A DNA stretch of 43,674 nucleotides from Verrucomicrobiota bacterium (lineage in GTDB: Bacteria > Verrucomicrobiota > Verrucomicrobiia > Verrucomicrobiales > Verrucomicrobiaceae): assembly GCA_963204975.1 (NCBI GenBank), contig CAUJJC010000070.1, positions 1 through 43,674 on the forward strand, read 5' to 3'. The position numbers and the translations under genes are program-made. Position 1 is the first letter of the stretch. Each line of letters starts with the position of its first letter. The notes below the pieces were generated by a model, which worked only from the letters and a program-made list of their open reading frames with translations, ran no database searches and was not told the DNA's origin. Positions 35,501 through 43,104 of this stretch are shown piece after piece.

Positions 35501-38337
35501 GCATCGGACGAATGTTGAACCTCGCCAGACCGATTGCCGAAGCAGACCCTCGTTCCTGGATGGAAGTGCTTATGACGATGAAGCGTGAAGGCTTCAGCGA
35601 TTACTCCAACTTCAGCTACATCGCTCAGGTGCATGAGCCTCTCTTGCCTGAAAAGGCTTCGGAGCTGATGCCCATGCTGGAAAGATCGCCCTGGCTCAAG
35701 GACCTGCCGGACTTCGACCCGATCCAACCTGGCAACGGGAGATTCAACTCGGCCTTCGACAACCTCGTCAACGCACTCCACTCGAAAGGCCGAGGCTACA
35801 CCGCTCCCCTGCTCCAGGTGCTTCAGCAGCGGCAGGACAAACAACGCACGCTCGGCACCTCGTTGCTCATCGGCCGACTGGTGGAACTCACGCCTGACAT
35901 GACGCTGGCGCTGGCTCCACAGGCACAGGCTTTCGCCGCCCTCTCCAAACCCCGGCAGCAAGAGATCCTCAAGACCGTGCGCAGCGTGTGGTCGGGATTT
36001 GATCGCGATGTGACGAAGGTGCCAACGCTGGAACCGTTCGCCAAGGTCGTGCTCGAAGCCAAGGTCAATCCGGCCCTGCTCATCATCGCGGCATCGAAGA
36101 CTTCGACCGTTGAGCGCGAGGATGCGGACTTTGAGCGTGCTCTAGTGAATGCCGTTGCCGATGCCATTCCTGTGGATGCGGCCATCGGCAGGCAGGCGCT
36201 GGAAAAAGGCGTCCAGATGATTCGCACCCTGCAATCTCAGCAGACCTGGAATGGCACGAGCTGGAACAACGCCTACACCCTTCCCACGGCCATGCTCCAA
36301 AAGATCAGCAGCTCGGTGAGCGAGCGTGAGATCAGGCGCGTCGATCTGCCATCGCTGGAGAACATCGGCTTTGCCCTTCGCCTGTGCGAGGTGCCGGAGC
36401 AGCGCGACTACCTCTGCTCCTATGGAGATGGCGACTGGAAGTGGGCGCATTTGCTCTTCACCTTCTGGGAGCGCAGCGCTGGCTATCGCGAGCCTCGCGA
36501 GGCAGCGCGAGCTACGCTCAAGGAACTCCACCGCGTGCTCGGTGATGCATCACCTGCCCTGCTGTCAGAGATGTTTCTCGACTTCGGCAATCGGCTGCCT
36601 CGCTGGTATCGGCGCGTGGTGCTGGATGAAGTAAAAAAACTGGCCGCTGCTCCTGGCGAGCTTCAGTCGCTAGCCATCGAGGTGAGCACCTGCATGGCCA
36701 TGGTGAATGAGCCCGCGCCTGCCATTGCTCTGTTCATGAAGCGCGTCATCGACGAGAAGCTACATCCCTTCACGCGCTCCACCATTGCTGCCACTTTGCT
36801 GGATCGTTTGTCGGCTCAACTCAAACCCGTCGAGACTCGCCAGTGCATCGAAGCCATCCTGCCATTGCTGGAGAATGACTGGCCCGGCAGCAACACGATC
36901 CTGGGCCCCATGTTGAGCGCGGTCCTTCGTTCGGCTACTGATCCCGAGATGCCCGCGCTCACGGATCGGCTGCGCAAGGCTTGGCTTCATCGCGCACGCC
37001 ACAATAAGCTGGGTGCCAAGTCCGGCCGAACGCTGGAACCCAATGCCAGTCTCGCACCGCAAATTCTGGAGATCTTCGCTCGTGGCAAAGACGAGAAGGC
37101 ATTGCGTGAACTCTACGATGGCTGCCCGAGGGTGTTCCAGTCGCACGTCGATACCAGCCTCGTGCTCGCCCGCCATCAGCGGTTTGACTTGCTCAAGGAG
37201 ATCTTCAAAGCCAGCGATGGCTTGGTCAAAGGCGACATCGAAAGCTCGAAGCGCTGGGGCAAGTTTTACGAGTCGGACAAGGATCTGGCACGCTTGATTG
37301 ACGAGGCTTTCAAAGCCGATGCCCGACTGGCGGAACGGGCGCGCACCTTCGTGGTGACGGCTGCTGACGGCGAGGTCACCACGGAGGATCTCAAGCGCAA
37401 CAAGCGCCTCAAGGCCGAGGTCAGGCGCTTGCTCGATCACATGGGTAACGACAAGAAGCTCGACCATCCGATGATCAAGCATTTCATAGACAGCGTGCCT
37501 GCGACCGAACTGCTGGCAGCCGCCTTGCTGCCGGAGATCAAGATGGATGACGTCGTTCGTCAGGCCGCAGGAATCACCAGCGGGCAGGATCAAGTGTCAC
37601 GGGTGCTGGAACTGCCGGTCACCCTCGCCCTCACCGCGCTGACCGTTGGTGATGACAAGCCGTGGCAGGCACTGCTCGCGGCGATCAAGGGCAACATCGG
37701 CAGCGATCTGTGGAATGCCCTCTCCTTCCGAGTCGCCACCGTTGCCATCGCCCAACTGCGATTCCATGGCTGGAGCAAGGCAGACCCACTCATCAAGGCA
37801 ATGCGCGATCTGATGGCCCTCTCGCCGTCGGGACGCGACTCGCTCGATGCGCTTGCCACCACGCACTTCACCTTCTGCCTGTTGGGCAATCGCATGAAGG
37901 AATTCGATGCGTGGCGCCAGGCACTGCCCAAGGATCACATCAAGGCCGCAACGCCGCCCCGGCCTACCTGGATGGAGTATTGTTTCGATGGACTGCCCGC
38001 GAACGGCAAGGAAGACGGCGGCAAGATCGTGCTGGCGGTCCTGGCGCATCCCTGGAGCCTGGCGCTCACGGCTCAAGAGATCGACTTCAAGTATCGCGAG
38101 CGCTGGCCCAAACGCCTGGACGACGAATCCCTGCGTGCTCACACTGCGGAGATCTTGAAGGCCGATCCCGGCAACCTCGCCGCTCTTGATGCCGTCTTGA
38201 ATGCGTGGACCAACGAGCCCAACGCCAAGCCCTTGCTCGATGCAATCAAAGCCGTGAAGCCCAAGTGTGATCCCTCGAAGCACGCCCGCACCCTCGAACG
38301 CATCGGAGCCATCGAAAAGGAATTCGCCAAACCCTGA
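29590..38337 (+). CDS. Giant exported TPR / alpha-helical repeat protein (2915 residues)
   Basis: A single uninterrupted frame of 2915 residues, about one fifth of the window. The ATG at 29590 opens a signal sequence (WWIATLFFTLVVNGSHG, about residues 10-26), so the protein is expected to leave the cytoplasm. From about residue 55 to 940 it is a string of tetratricopeptide-like helical hairpins; readable units include GELEAAVEVFIKASQLDEKNPEVWLQ (in parts), QQSQALEAYEQCL and LPDAENIYLRLYEDAED. A Ser/Thr/Pro-containing break follows (about 940-960), then a YGGTALRYKED segment. Nearly 1900 further residues are mostly helical, with a second TPR-like patch near 1585-1610 (EEAVSLYEKVIKVKPREPAL). 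No enzymatic, adhesin, sorting or membrane domain was recognised at the C-terminus (IGAIEKEFAKP). Its role is unknown; scaffolding in the periplasm or on the surface is a guess. Confidence 0.85.
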   Translation: MSARIFSRSWWIATLFFTLVVNGSHGEVAMPQEAASYHAALLKRPRVGTILERFINGWLGSSDMNALREFLKQRANAKDATPADVRLLGVFFARQGELEAAVEVFIKASQLDEKNPEVWLQRAGAEAKLSRHSEALESLARVTETTGPFAKEAAMLRARLLARTGQGGKAMEVLDALAAADANNEDSQDDIVELLADEGLQAEATSFLQGLIERTKDAYVRVVRRLRMADLLSQSGQQSQALEAYEQCLGDAAQDSWVEAEALAQIAQVFRRKDDVNGLKSRLAKLAEKHPQRAALTQLRAVVAVDLDEGDEARALYVRLLEVNPGKVELRTAFIEMLVKLQRFDDAVTQCQELLARSPQDKELRAQLATLLYQAKRPGEAAAEVKLLVDGGKVDEFELQRAARLYEGFGFRKEAKALYKRAVDENPTSTSAQNALASYLHANREQLSAVEIWKKQAAAPAPQTEVQRVAVALSSRGENEAAFEVLQAREKEFGQDIRYLNQLITSATANQRHDLAQGWALQVVGLAEGGESIEDALRQVKPVFRDAKVAEATIQKLKAEASLSIQHRCLLAELLEQTGDPQQADKVLASTSSPKDQGIAQRQQARLYLLRQDFERAVRVLEKVAESGKDAALVEQLVSLHQRASNLTAALKWCGEWKRLLPGSPRPWMSEARVLERLNRGDEGVALLKQAARKFSDDVSVASALAEAMISNNQLPDAENIYLRLYEDAEDVGGQMRWAGLLADVAQKRGTLKDLLFLFQERQRSNRTSITPWLAIAEIHRRSNNYDGRRAALLEASRLKPKDIDLLHQIAKMDEDQGEWRKALDTLAIATPLDKTTKTKQRMAEVHLRYGDEETGVRMAFELGGGTDMDPRDAEGMITSLMARGNWSSAIAIVDPMLSHHPEDYRLRYLKMLCLEESDETDRAISEAVLLMDARAEVLTPSTSKKVTAAPSLVPEEIDPVSQTLGDISIYGGTALRYKEDLKQLAESSRYRFISSSSSGNQLQFIPDNVRSVKGFVTGILIGMKIERGWDDKKVNEVVTRLNAAGHPLGEAIQWFEMDSGRFTSLKIILEQVEKHIDNRKLASLWVSQVQTGSNTVLSAIPSALLAQLQARGIKLPSLSSSSRPAQNPPAVKALLEKIHDHYQTSDPIIAAQAVVKLWQLDPKNIAALDKAVALAPRVPVTTSSSVYAFTMPFGYNRQLNALRSPEGRKLRDATLLLIDRYVQAHPEQSSWKMQTPVLHAAVGDWEAFITSLEPALAAQKSKRATSSVSFSSSLIRLEPISLYHVVSAIQMLPYDLVKLLFDDQNRSTLVPLPEDDAKALNKAAARLTNPELRALMAWRTGDKETFNAFANQQKEADKPVLWPLLVKAFEASNLDHLTAAQWLHKARKATTDRNQLTFINSAFVEAVIGLTTSDRGAVAPFLKDAQEALLLLRRATATSSYLEIERVLKAMEALDMKDEVERQRKLYATVKASQLSRFRTTLNTSPTSNPYQIQEELRKGKTVTALPQAVRSLRQSAAADVITDTSSLASSYELSQWSNFASTQPKVADEIWKQVSTPPPTTMKATHEHALLADVLGKSEEAVSLYEKVIKVKPREPALRFRMAMLLALTKQDTNAAVEHLTSVEAAQLDSVAGNLMSRIDNSASAEDRIQIVRMVNAYLSKVKGKVDAGDLVWCQRAADLLISGIWRNGMSLPSMLDKNQQVSDALRAIYDERRRVFDEHCQVSMSFPTISQHLLPAMFALAVAEKKDTAPVLKQARATLAEMASVLKGSGAYYSSDATVETYNGSYSERLWAPRLPEMLLHDAHERGQEKEFREQIVPLIRLAYGTAAGVEYELRSKLWFCAESEFVDVVTELQKHSARSSSIPAVFNPASIVRAWKTRGLSVPLSDFLTTYVGAQLRRGYGMDDEVIKVYAKGMVEKGRHDDLMAFLRQLMVTVLEVPESGWKDLQANHRPPRDSQQQPVQGSPLDRIGRMLNLARPIAEADPRSWMEVLMTMKREGFSDYSNFSYIAQVHEPLLPEKASELMPMLERSPWLKDLPDFDPIQPGNGRFNSAFDNLVNALHSKGRGYTAPLLQVLQQRQDKQRTLGTSLLIGRLVELTPDMTLALAPQAQAFAALSKPRQQEILKTVRSVWSGFDRDVTKVPTLEPFAKVVLEAKVNPALLIIAASKTSTVEREDADFERALVNAVADAIPVDAAIGRQALEKGVQMIRTLQSQQTWNGTSWNNAYTLPTAMLQKISSSVSEREIRRVDLPSLENIGFALRLCEVPEQRDYLCSYGDGDWKWAHLLFTFWERSAGYREPREAARATLKELHRVLGDASPALLSEMFLDFGNRLPRWYRRVVLDEVKKLAAAPGELQSLAIEVSTCMAMVNEPAPAIALFMKRVIDEKLHPFTRSTIAATLLDRLSAQLKPVETRQCIEAILPLLENDWPGSNTILGPMLSAVLRSATDPEMPALTDRLRKAWLHRARHNKLGAKSGRTLEPNASLAPQILEIFARGKDEKALRELYDGCPRVFQSHVDTSLVLARHQRFDLLKEIFKASDGLVKGDIESSKRWGKFYESDKDLARLIDEAFKADARLAERARTFVVTAADGEVTTEDLKRNKRLKAEVRRLLDHMGNDKKLDHPMIKHFIDSVPATELLAAALLPEIKMDDVVRQAAGITSGQDQVSRVLELPVTLALTALTVGDDKPWQALLAAIKGNIGSDLWNALSFRVATVAIAQLRFHGWSKADPLIKAMRDLMALSPSGRDSLDALATTHFTFCLLGNRMKEFDAWRQALPKDHIKAATPPRPTWMEYCFDGLPANGKEDGGKIVLAVLAHPWSLALTAQEIDFKYRERWPKRLDDESLRAHTAEILKADPGNLAALDAVLNAWTNEPNAKPLLDAIKAVKPKCDPSKHARTLERIGAIEKEFAKP

Positions 38338-38343
38338 CACTCC

Positions 38344-38392
38344 TCGAATCTCAAATTTCAGATCTCAGATTTCAGATCTCAGATTTCGGATC
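38344..38392. repeat. Short tandem heptad repeat, seven units of TCAGATY type
   Basis: Seven consecutive 7-bp units read TCGAATC, TCAAATT, TCAGATC, TCAGATT, TCAGATC, TCAGATT, TCGGATC. The last base alternates C and T almost perfectly, so the array is also a 14-bp repeat. It starts seven bases after the giant gene stop and is AT-rich against its GC-rich surroundings. It resembles heptanucleotide STRR elements known from cyanobacteria in form, not in sequence. Confidence 0.85.
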
Positions 38393-38406
38393 AGGAATAG
38401 CGGAAC

Positions 38407-38450
38407 GCCAACTTCCCCGCCCCCATCCTTGATTCCGTGGGGAAGTTGGC
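38407..38450. promoter_or_regulatory. Perfect 12-bp inverted repeat before gpmI
   Basis: GCCAACTTCCCC (38407-38418) and GGGGAAGTTGGC (38439-38450) are perfect inverted copies around a 20-base C-rich spacer. The right arm ends 20 bases before the gpmI ATG at 38471. No T-run follows, so it is not a standard terminator for the giant gene. It may be an operator for a dimeric repressor or an mRNA hairpin near the start of gpmI. Confidence 0.6.
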
Positions 38451-38470
38451 ACATGGAGCGCTGCACTCTT

Positions 38471-40021
38471 ATGGCCAAATCACCCGTAGTTCTCATCATC
38501 CGCGACGGCTGGGGCATCAACCCCGGCGGCAAAGCTCAAGCTGAAGCCAATGGCGACGCCACCCTGCTAGCACGCACGCCCTTTCATGATCACCTGTATG
38601 CGACGTATCCGCGCGGCACCGTGAGTGCCAGCGGTGAGGACGTTGGCCTGCCCGCCGGACAGATGGGCAACAGCGAAGTGGGCCACCTCAATCTCGGAGC
38701 CGGGCGCATCGTCTATCAAGACCTCACCCGCATTAACAAGTCGATCCGCGACGGTGAACTCGCACAGAACCCCGTGCTCGTGGAAGCCTTCGAGAAAGCC
38801 AAGGGCAAGCGCCTGCACCTGCTCGGACTCGTCAGCGATGGCGGTGTGCATTCGCATCAGGAACACCTGGCCGCGCTCTGCCATGCAGCGAAAGCCGCAG
38901 GCGTCACAGAGGTGCTCGTTCATGCCATCACCGATGGTCGCGACACCTCGCCCACGGGCGGAGCAGAATATCTGGCCAAGCTGGAGCGCGATCTGGAAGG
39001 CAGCGATGCCCAGATCGCCACGGTGATTGGCCGCTACTTCGCCATGGACCGCGACAAGCGCTGGGAGCGCAACAAGCTCGCCTGGGACGCCATTGTGCTG
39101 GGTCGTGGTGAAGCGCGCACGGATGCGCCTTCAGCGGCGATCAAGGCTGCGTATCCGAGCGAGCCCCGTGGTGACGAGTTCCTCCAGCCCATGATCTTCA
39201 GCCATGGCAACGAGCAGCGCATCCGCGATAACGATGTCATCCTGTGGTTCAACTTCCGCGCCGACCGCGCCCGCCAGTTGAGCGACGCCTTCCTGAAGAC
39301 CGGCTTCGAGGGCTTTGATCGCGAGGTGCATCCTCGCACCGCCTACTACACGCTCACGGAATACGATGCCACCTACACCGAGTTGGGTGCGCGCGTGGTG
39401 TTCGGCACCGCGAGCCTCGACAACAACCTCGGTCAGGTGGTTGCCGCCGCCGGGCTCAAGCAGCTCCGCGCCGCTGAGACGGAGAAATACCCGCACGTCA
39501 CCTTCTTCTTCAACAGTGGCATCGAGGAGCCAAATCCCGGCGAGGATCGCTACCTCGCGATCAGCCCGAAGGAAGTGCCGACCTATGACAAGAAGCCGCA
39601 GATGAGCGCGCCCGATCTCACCTTCGAGGTGCTGCGTCGTCTGGAGCACTACGATCTGGTCATCATGAACTACGCCAACCCCGACATGGTGGGCCACACG
39701 GGAGTCGTCGAGGCGGGCATCCACGCCTGCGAGACCATCGACCTCGGGGTGCGCATGATTGTCGAGAAGACGCTCGCCCTCGGAGGCAAGCTCTTCATCA
39801 CTGCTGACCACGGCAACTGCGAGCAGATGCGCAATGCCGATGGCAGCCCGCACACCGCGCACACGACCAACCTCGTCCATGGCATTTACGTTTCCGCTGA
39901 TGCCGAACAACACACGGTGCGCAATGGCATCCTGGCGGACATCGCTCCGACTCTCCTCGCTCTCCTGGGGGTGCCGCAGTCAAAAGAAATGACCGGCCAG
40001 AGCCTCGTGGTGAAAAAGTAA
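38471..40021 (+). CDS. gpmI: 2,3-bisphosphoglycerate-independent phosphoglycerate mutase
   Basis: A 516-residue glycolytic enzyme interconverting 3- and 2-phosphoglycerate with two Mn2+ ions and a phosphoserine intermediate. The metal-binding Asp12 is in LIIRDGWG, the catalytic Ser68 is in MGNSEVGHLN, DGGVHSHQEHL and DGRDTSP bind substrate, and TADHGNCEQM and AHTTNLV close the second metal site. The length matches the family. The start at 38471 (MAKSPVVLII) is the conserved one; an in-frame ATG at 38453 would add six residues and run up to the inverted repeat. The next gene follows four bases after the stop, so they probably share a transcript. Confidence 0.95.
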   Translation: MAKSPVVLIIRDGWGINPGGKAQAEANGDATLLARTPFHDHLYATYPRGTVSASGEDVGLPAGQMGNSEVGHLNLGAGRIVYQDLTRINKSIRDGELAQNPVLVEAFEKAKGKRLHLLGLVSDGGVHSHQEHLAALCHAAKAAGVTEVLVHAITDGRDTSPTGGAEYLAKLERDLEGSDAQIATVIGRYFAMDRDKRWERNKLAWDAIVLGRGEARTDAPSAAIKAAYPSEPRGDEFLQPMIFSHGNEQRIRDNDVILWFNFRADRARQLSDAFLKTGFEGFDREVHPRTAYYTLTEYDATYTELGARVVFGTASLDNNLGQVVAAAGLKQLRAAETEKYPHVTFFFNSGIEEPNPGEDRYLAISPKEVPTYDKKPQMSAPDLTFEVLRRLEHYDLVIMNYANPDMVGHTGVVEAGIHACETIDLGVRMIVEKTLALGGKLFITADHGNCEQMRNADGSPHTAHTTNLVHGIYVSADAEQHTVRNGILADIAPTLLALLGVPQSKEMTGQSLVVKK

Positions 40022-40025
40022 TTCG

Positions 40026-40445
40026 ATGAACACCGAGCCCGCGGCAGAAGATCGTCGTGCCATCATTCTCTTCGATGGTGTGTGCAACTTCTGCTGCGCC
40101 TCGGTGCAGTTCATCATCGCACGCGATCCTCAGGGGCACTTCAAGTTTGCCTCCCAGCAATCAAGCCAAGGCAAGGCCATGCTGGCTGCGGCGGGTCTGC
40201 CAGACTCGATGGACACCTTCGTGCTGGTGGAAAATGGCGTTGCCTTCACCCGCAGCACGGCGGCCTTGAAAGTCGCCTCGCGTCTCACCTTTCCCTGGCC
40301 GTTGTGTTCCATCGGCTGGCTGGTGCCTGCCTTCCTGCGCGACGCGGCCTATCGAGTCATCGCACGCAATCGCTACCGCTGGTTCGGCCAGAAGGAAGCC
40401 TGCTGGGTGCCAACGCCGGAGATCAGGGTGCGGTTCGTGGAGTGA
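40026..40445 (+). CDS. DCC-family thiol-disulfide oxidoreductase-like protein (DUF393)
   Basis: A 139-residue protein of the DCC/DUF393 family, named for its N-terminal Asp-Cys-Cys pattern. Here it reads LFDGVCNFCCASVQF (about 15-29), with a CxxC pair followed by an extra Cys. The downstream family blocks FKFASQQSSQGKAML, RSTAALKVASRL and AAYRVIARNRYRWFG are all present. The fold is thioredoxin-like and redox activity is predicted but largely unproven. A hydrophobic stretch (about 95-108) may make membrane contact. The gene starts four bases after gpmI, and the two are probably co-transcribed without an obvious functional link. Confidence 0.9.
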   Translation: MNTEPAAEDRRAIILFDGVCNFCCASVQFIIARDPQGHFKFASQQSSQGKAMLAAAGLPDSMDTFVLVENGVAFTRSTAALKVASRLTFPWPLCSIGWLVPAFLRDAAYRVIARNRYRWFGQKEACWVPTPEIRVRFVE

Positions 40446-40453
40446 CCGCAGAA

Positions 40454-42271
40454 CTACTTCGCGGCACCGGCTTTGCGCAGTCGTTCGGCGACCTCCGAAT
40501 TGAATAGCGATGTCGGTGACAAGACGGGTGCTGGGCCCTGTGGCGGGATTAGTTGCCGACGACGACTAACTGCTGCCGGTGACTGACTGTTGGCGGCGTC
40601 TGACGCTGCATACTTGAACTCCAGCACGTCGCCCCACTTCAGCTTCGGGAGCTTCTCGCTGTCAGGCTTTTCCGACCAAGCTGCGAGATCGAAGGGCAGT
40701 CGCTCGATGCCTTTACCATCCTCGCTTCGACGCACGATCACGCAGGTGGAGGCGTCGAGTTCAGCATTGAGGCCACTGATGTTCACGATGGACCACAGTT
40801 CGGGCGGCGTAGCTGTGTCCTTGTTTCGGGTGAACCAAGACACTCCTGGTGGAGATAGAGTGATCTGGGGCGCGGCGAACCACTTGGGGTAACGCAGTTC
40901 GTGGAGCGCGGCCTCAGTCTCGGGAGCGAGTGTGTCCCAGTTGATGAGCTCAGTGTTTCGGATGCCATGCTCCACCAGGAAGCGCAGGAACTCGGGCTTC
41001 GGCGATTGCTGCTGCTGGGTGAGCGCGGACGCCAGCACCCAGGGTGTGTTGGGTTTGGCACCGGCATCAAGAAGGAGCTTCACCAGGACTTCGCTTCCCG
41101 CCGTGGCTGCGAGGCTGAGGGGTGATTCGTATTGGCCGATGCGGGTGTTCACATCCGCCTTGGCTTCGATCAGCAGTTTCACACAGGCTTCGCTACCGCT
41201 GGAGATCGCGTCATGGAGGGGCACGGGATACGCATCTTTCTCCACGTTCACCTTCGCTCCTGCGGCGAGCAGTGTTTTTACCAATGCGGCATTTCCCCGG
41301 CCTGCCGCGATCGCGATGGGCGTGCGCAGCTCCTGACCCTGCCCGGATGAAGGCACGGGGAGGCCTGGGCGAATCATGCGATTGCCCTGGTTCTGGGGTC
41401 TTGCCTTGTTCACGTCGGCACCCTTCTTGATAAGCAAGTCCACCATCTCAGCGTCGCCTCGGTTCACCGCATGGGTCAGTGGAGTAACGATGGGATAGCC
41501 TCCCATGGTCTGTGTATTGCCGAAATTGGTGCTCATGTAGGCGCGGTTGGGGTCCGCACCTTTTTCGATGAGCATCCGCGCCACTTGAACCATCTGGCTT
41601 TCGTAAGCTTTGCCGAAAGGCGTCGATGTGCCTTCGCGACCGTGGATGTCCGCCTTGTGCTCGATGAGATAGGTGGCCAGTGCCATGTTGCCTTTGGCAC
41701 AGGCCACCTCCAGCGCGGTCGATCCAGAGAACTCGAGATCTATCTTCACCCCGCGCTTCACCAGGAACTCCAAGACCTTGCGCTGGTTCTTTGTGACCGC
41801 AGCGTGAAGCGAGGGCTGTTCCTTGCCCACCCAGTTGGAGAGCAGGTCGGGACTGCTTTCAAACAATGCCGTGAGCCGCGAGATCTCCTTCGCTTCGTCG
41901 TCCACCACGGCGGGAGCATTTGGTGCGCCTGCGATCTCCATCCCCAGCGCCGTGAGATTCTCGCGGCTCAACTTGGCCAGGGTCTCATCGTCGGGAAACT
42001 CCACCGCGACGCGCTGGTAGAGCTTCGCGGCTGCGTCCTTGTCGCCTTGCTTGCGCTTGATCTCGGCCAGCCGGTAAAGGGCGGTGCCTGCATACTGGCG
42101 TTGCTTGCCATAGGCATCAATGATCGCCTGGTAGTGCTCGGCGGCGGTTTTCAAATCGCGCGTGGCCTCCTCGGCGAACAAGCCTTTGCGGAGGGCGTCG
42201 CTGAGATCGAGCGATGGTTCGTCAGCGACGACAAGACAGGGCAGCAACAAGGCGAGCGCGAAGGTCTTCAT
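40454..42271 (-). CDS. Exported TPR plus ankyrin-repeat protein
   Basis: A 605-residue protein with a signal peptide (residues 1 to about 16, ALLLPCLVVAD). Next is a short TPR-like part (about 35-110; YGKQRQYAGTALYRLAEIKRKQGDKD, in parts) resembling outer-membrane YbgF/BamD-type repeats. Seven or eight ankyrin repeats (about 150-430) follow, with repeated LLI..GAD.N endings such as VDLLIKKGADVNKA and VKLLIEAKADVNTR. The remaining 170 residues are an unrecognised beta-rich region (LELWSIVN-like, then LPKLKWGDVLEFKYA). Ankyrin arrays mediate protein binding; the partner is unknown. The gene faces the DCC gene, with eight bases between stop codons. The response regulator lies 77 bp upstream on the same strand. 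Confidence 0.86.
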   Translation of the reverse strand: MKTFALALLLPCLVVADEPSLDLSDALRKGLFAEEATRDLKTAAEHYQAIIDAYGKQRQYAGTALYRLAEIKRKQGDKDAAAKLYQRVAVEFPDDETLAKLSRENLTALGMEIAGAPNAPAVVDDEAKEISRLTALFESSPDLLSNWVGKEQPSLHAAVTKNQRKVLEFLVKRGVKIDLEFSGSTALEVACAKGNMALATYLIEHKADIHGREGTSTPFGKAYESQMVQVARMLIEKGADPNRAYMSTNFGNTQTMGGYPIVTPLTHAVNRGDAEMVDLLIKKGADVNKARPQNQGNRMIRPGLPVPSSGQGQELRTPIAIAAGRGNAALVKTLLAAGAKVNVEKDAYPVPLHDAISSGSEACVKLLIEAKADVNTRIGQYESPLSLAATAGSEVLVKLLLDAGAKPNTPWVLASALTQQQQSPKPEFLRFLVEHGIRNTELINWDTLAPETEAALHELRYPKWFAAPQITLSPPGVSWFTRNKDTATPPELWSIVNISGLNAELDASTCVIVRRSEDGKGIERLPFDLAAWSEKPDSEKLPKLKWGDVLEFKYAASDAANSQSPAAVSRRRQLIPPQGPAPVLSPTSLFNSEVAERLRKAGAAK

Positions 42272-42348
42272 GGCGGGAGGATAGCAGAGAAGGGCGGCGA
42301 TTTGTCAGCGAGTTGTCACGACGATGGATGGAATCCCTCCCAACGCCT

Positions 42349-43041
42349 TCATCGCCGAGCGACATCTTGAAGCCGGTAGCCCACGCCATGAACGGTGATG
42401 AGGTGGCGCGGCGACTTGGGGTCGGACTCGATCTTGGCGCGCAGCGAGGAGATGAAATTGTCCACCGTGCGCGTGGTCGGGTAGGTGTTGTAACCCCACA
42501 CGGCATCGAGGAATTGCTCGCGTGTGACAACCTTCCCTTGGTTCTGGGCGAGCAGCCGCAGCATCTGAAACTCACGCTCGCTCAAGTCCAATGCCCGGCC
42601 TGCGCGCGTGGCGGTCTGATGCGTGAGATCGATCATCACATCACCCATCGTCAGCACCTCTGGCGCTGGTCCGCCGCGCTCCGCACGACGCAGCAACGCG
42701 CGCACTCGCGCCAGCAGCTCGCGCGAGCTGAAAGGCTTCACCAAGTAATCATCCGCGCCCGCGTCGAGTCCTGCCACGCGATCGTCAATCTGCCCTCGTG
42801 CCGTGAGCATCAGCACAGGTGTCTGCACCCCGCGACGACGCAGCGTCTCACACAACGCCAGACCATCGAGCTTTGGCATCATCACATCGAGCAAGATGAG
42901 ATCGTGCGCGCCCTCGATTGCCTTCTTCAACCCGCTCTCGCCATCCGCCGCCGAGTCCACGCGATGCCCGTGCGCGATCAACGTGTCCACCAGCGCGGTG
43001 CGCATGGCGGTCTCGTCTTCGATGATCAGGATGTTGGGCAT
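42349..43041 (-). CDS. OmpR/PhoB-family response regulator
   Basis: A 230-residue two-component regulator. The receiver domain (1 to about 120) has the acidic pocket Glu8/Asp9, the phosphoacceptor Asp52 in LILLDVMMP, Thr80 in VLMLTARG and Lys102 in YLVKPFS. The C-terminal winged-helix DNA-binding domain (about 133-228) shows LSEREFQMLRLLAQNQGKVVTRE and TVDNFISSLRAKIE, ending in VHGVGYRL. It is encoded just after, and on the same strand as, the sensor kinase at 43105-43674, so the two form one system. The signal and target genes are not evident; the downstream ankyrin gene on the same strand is a candidate target. Confidence 0.94.
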   Translation of the reverse strand: MPNILIIEDETAMRTALVDTLIAHGHRVDSAADGESGLKKAIEGAHDLILLDVMMPKLDGLALCETLRRRGVQTPVLMLTARGQIDDRVAGLDAGADDYLVKPFSSRELLARVRALLRRAERGGPAPEVLTMGDVMIDLTHQTATRAGRALDLSEREFQMLRLLAQNQGKVVTREQFLDAVWGYNTYPTTRTVDNFISSLRAKIESDPKSPRHLITVHGVGYRLQDVARR

Positions 43042-43104
43042 GTTGGGGAGTGACGAATGATGAAAGACGAACGCAGTGATCTGGAGCCAGGAGTCTCAGG
43101 GACG

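Noticed and set aside
38344..38392. CRISPR array
   Set aside because: The units are 7 bp and directly abutting, with no spacers and no cas genes. It is a simple tandem repeat.
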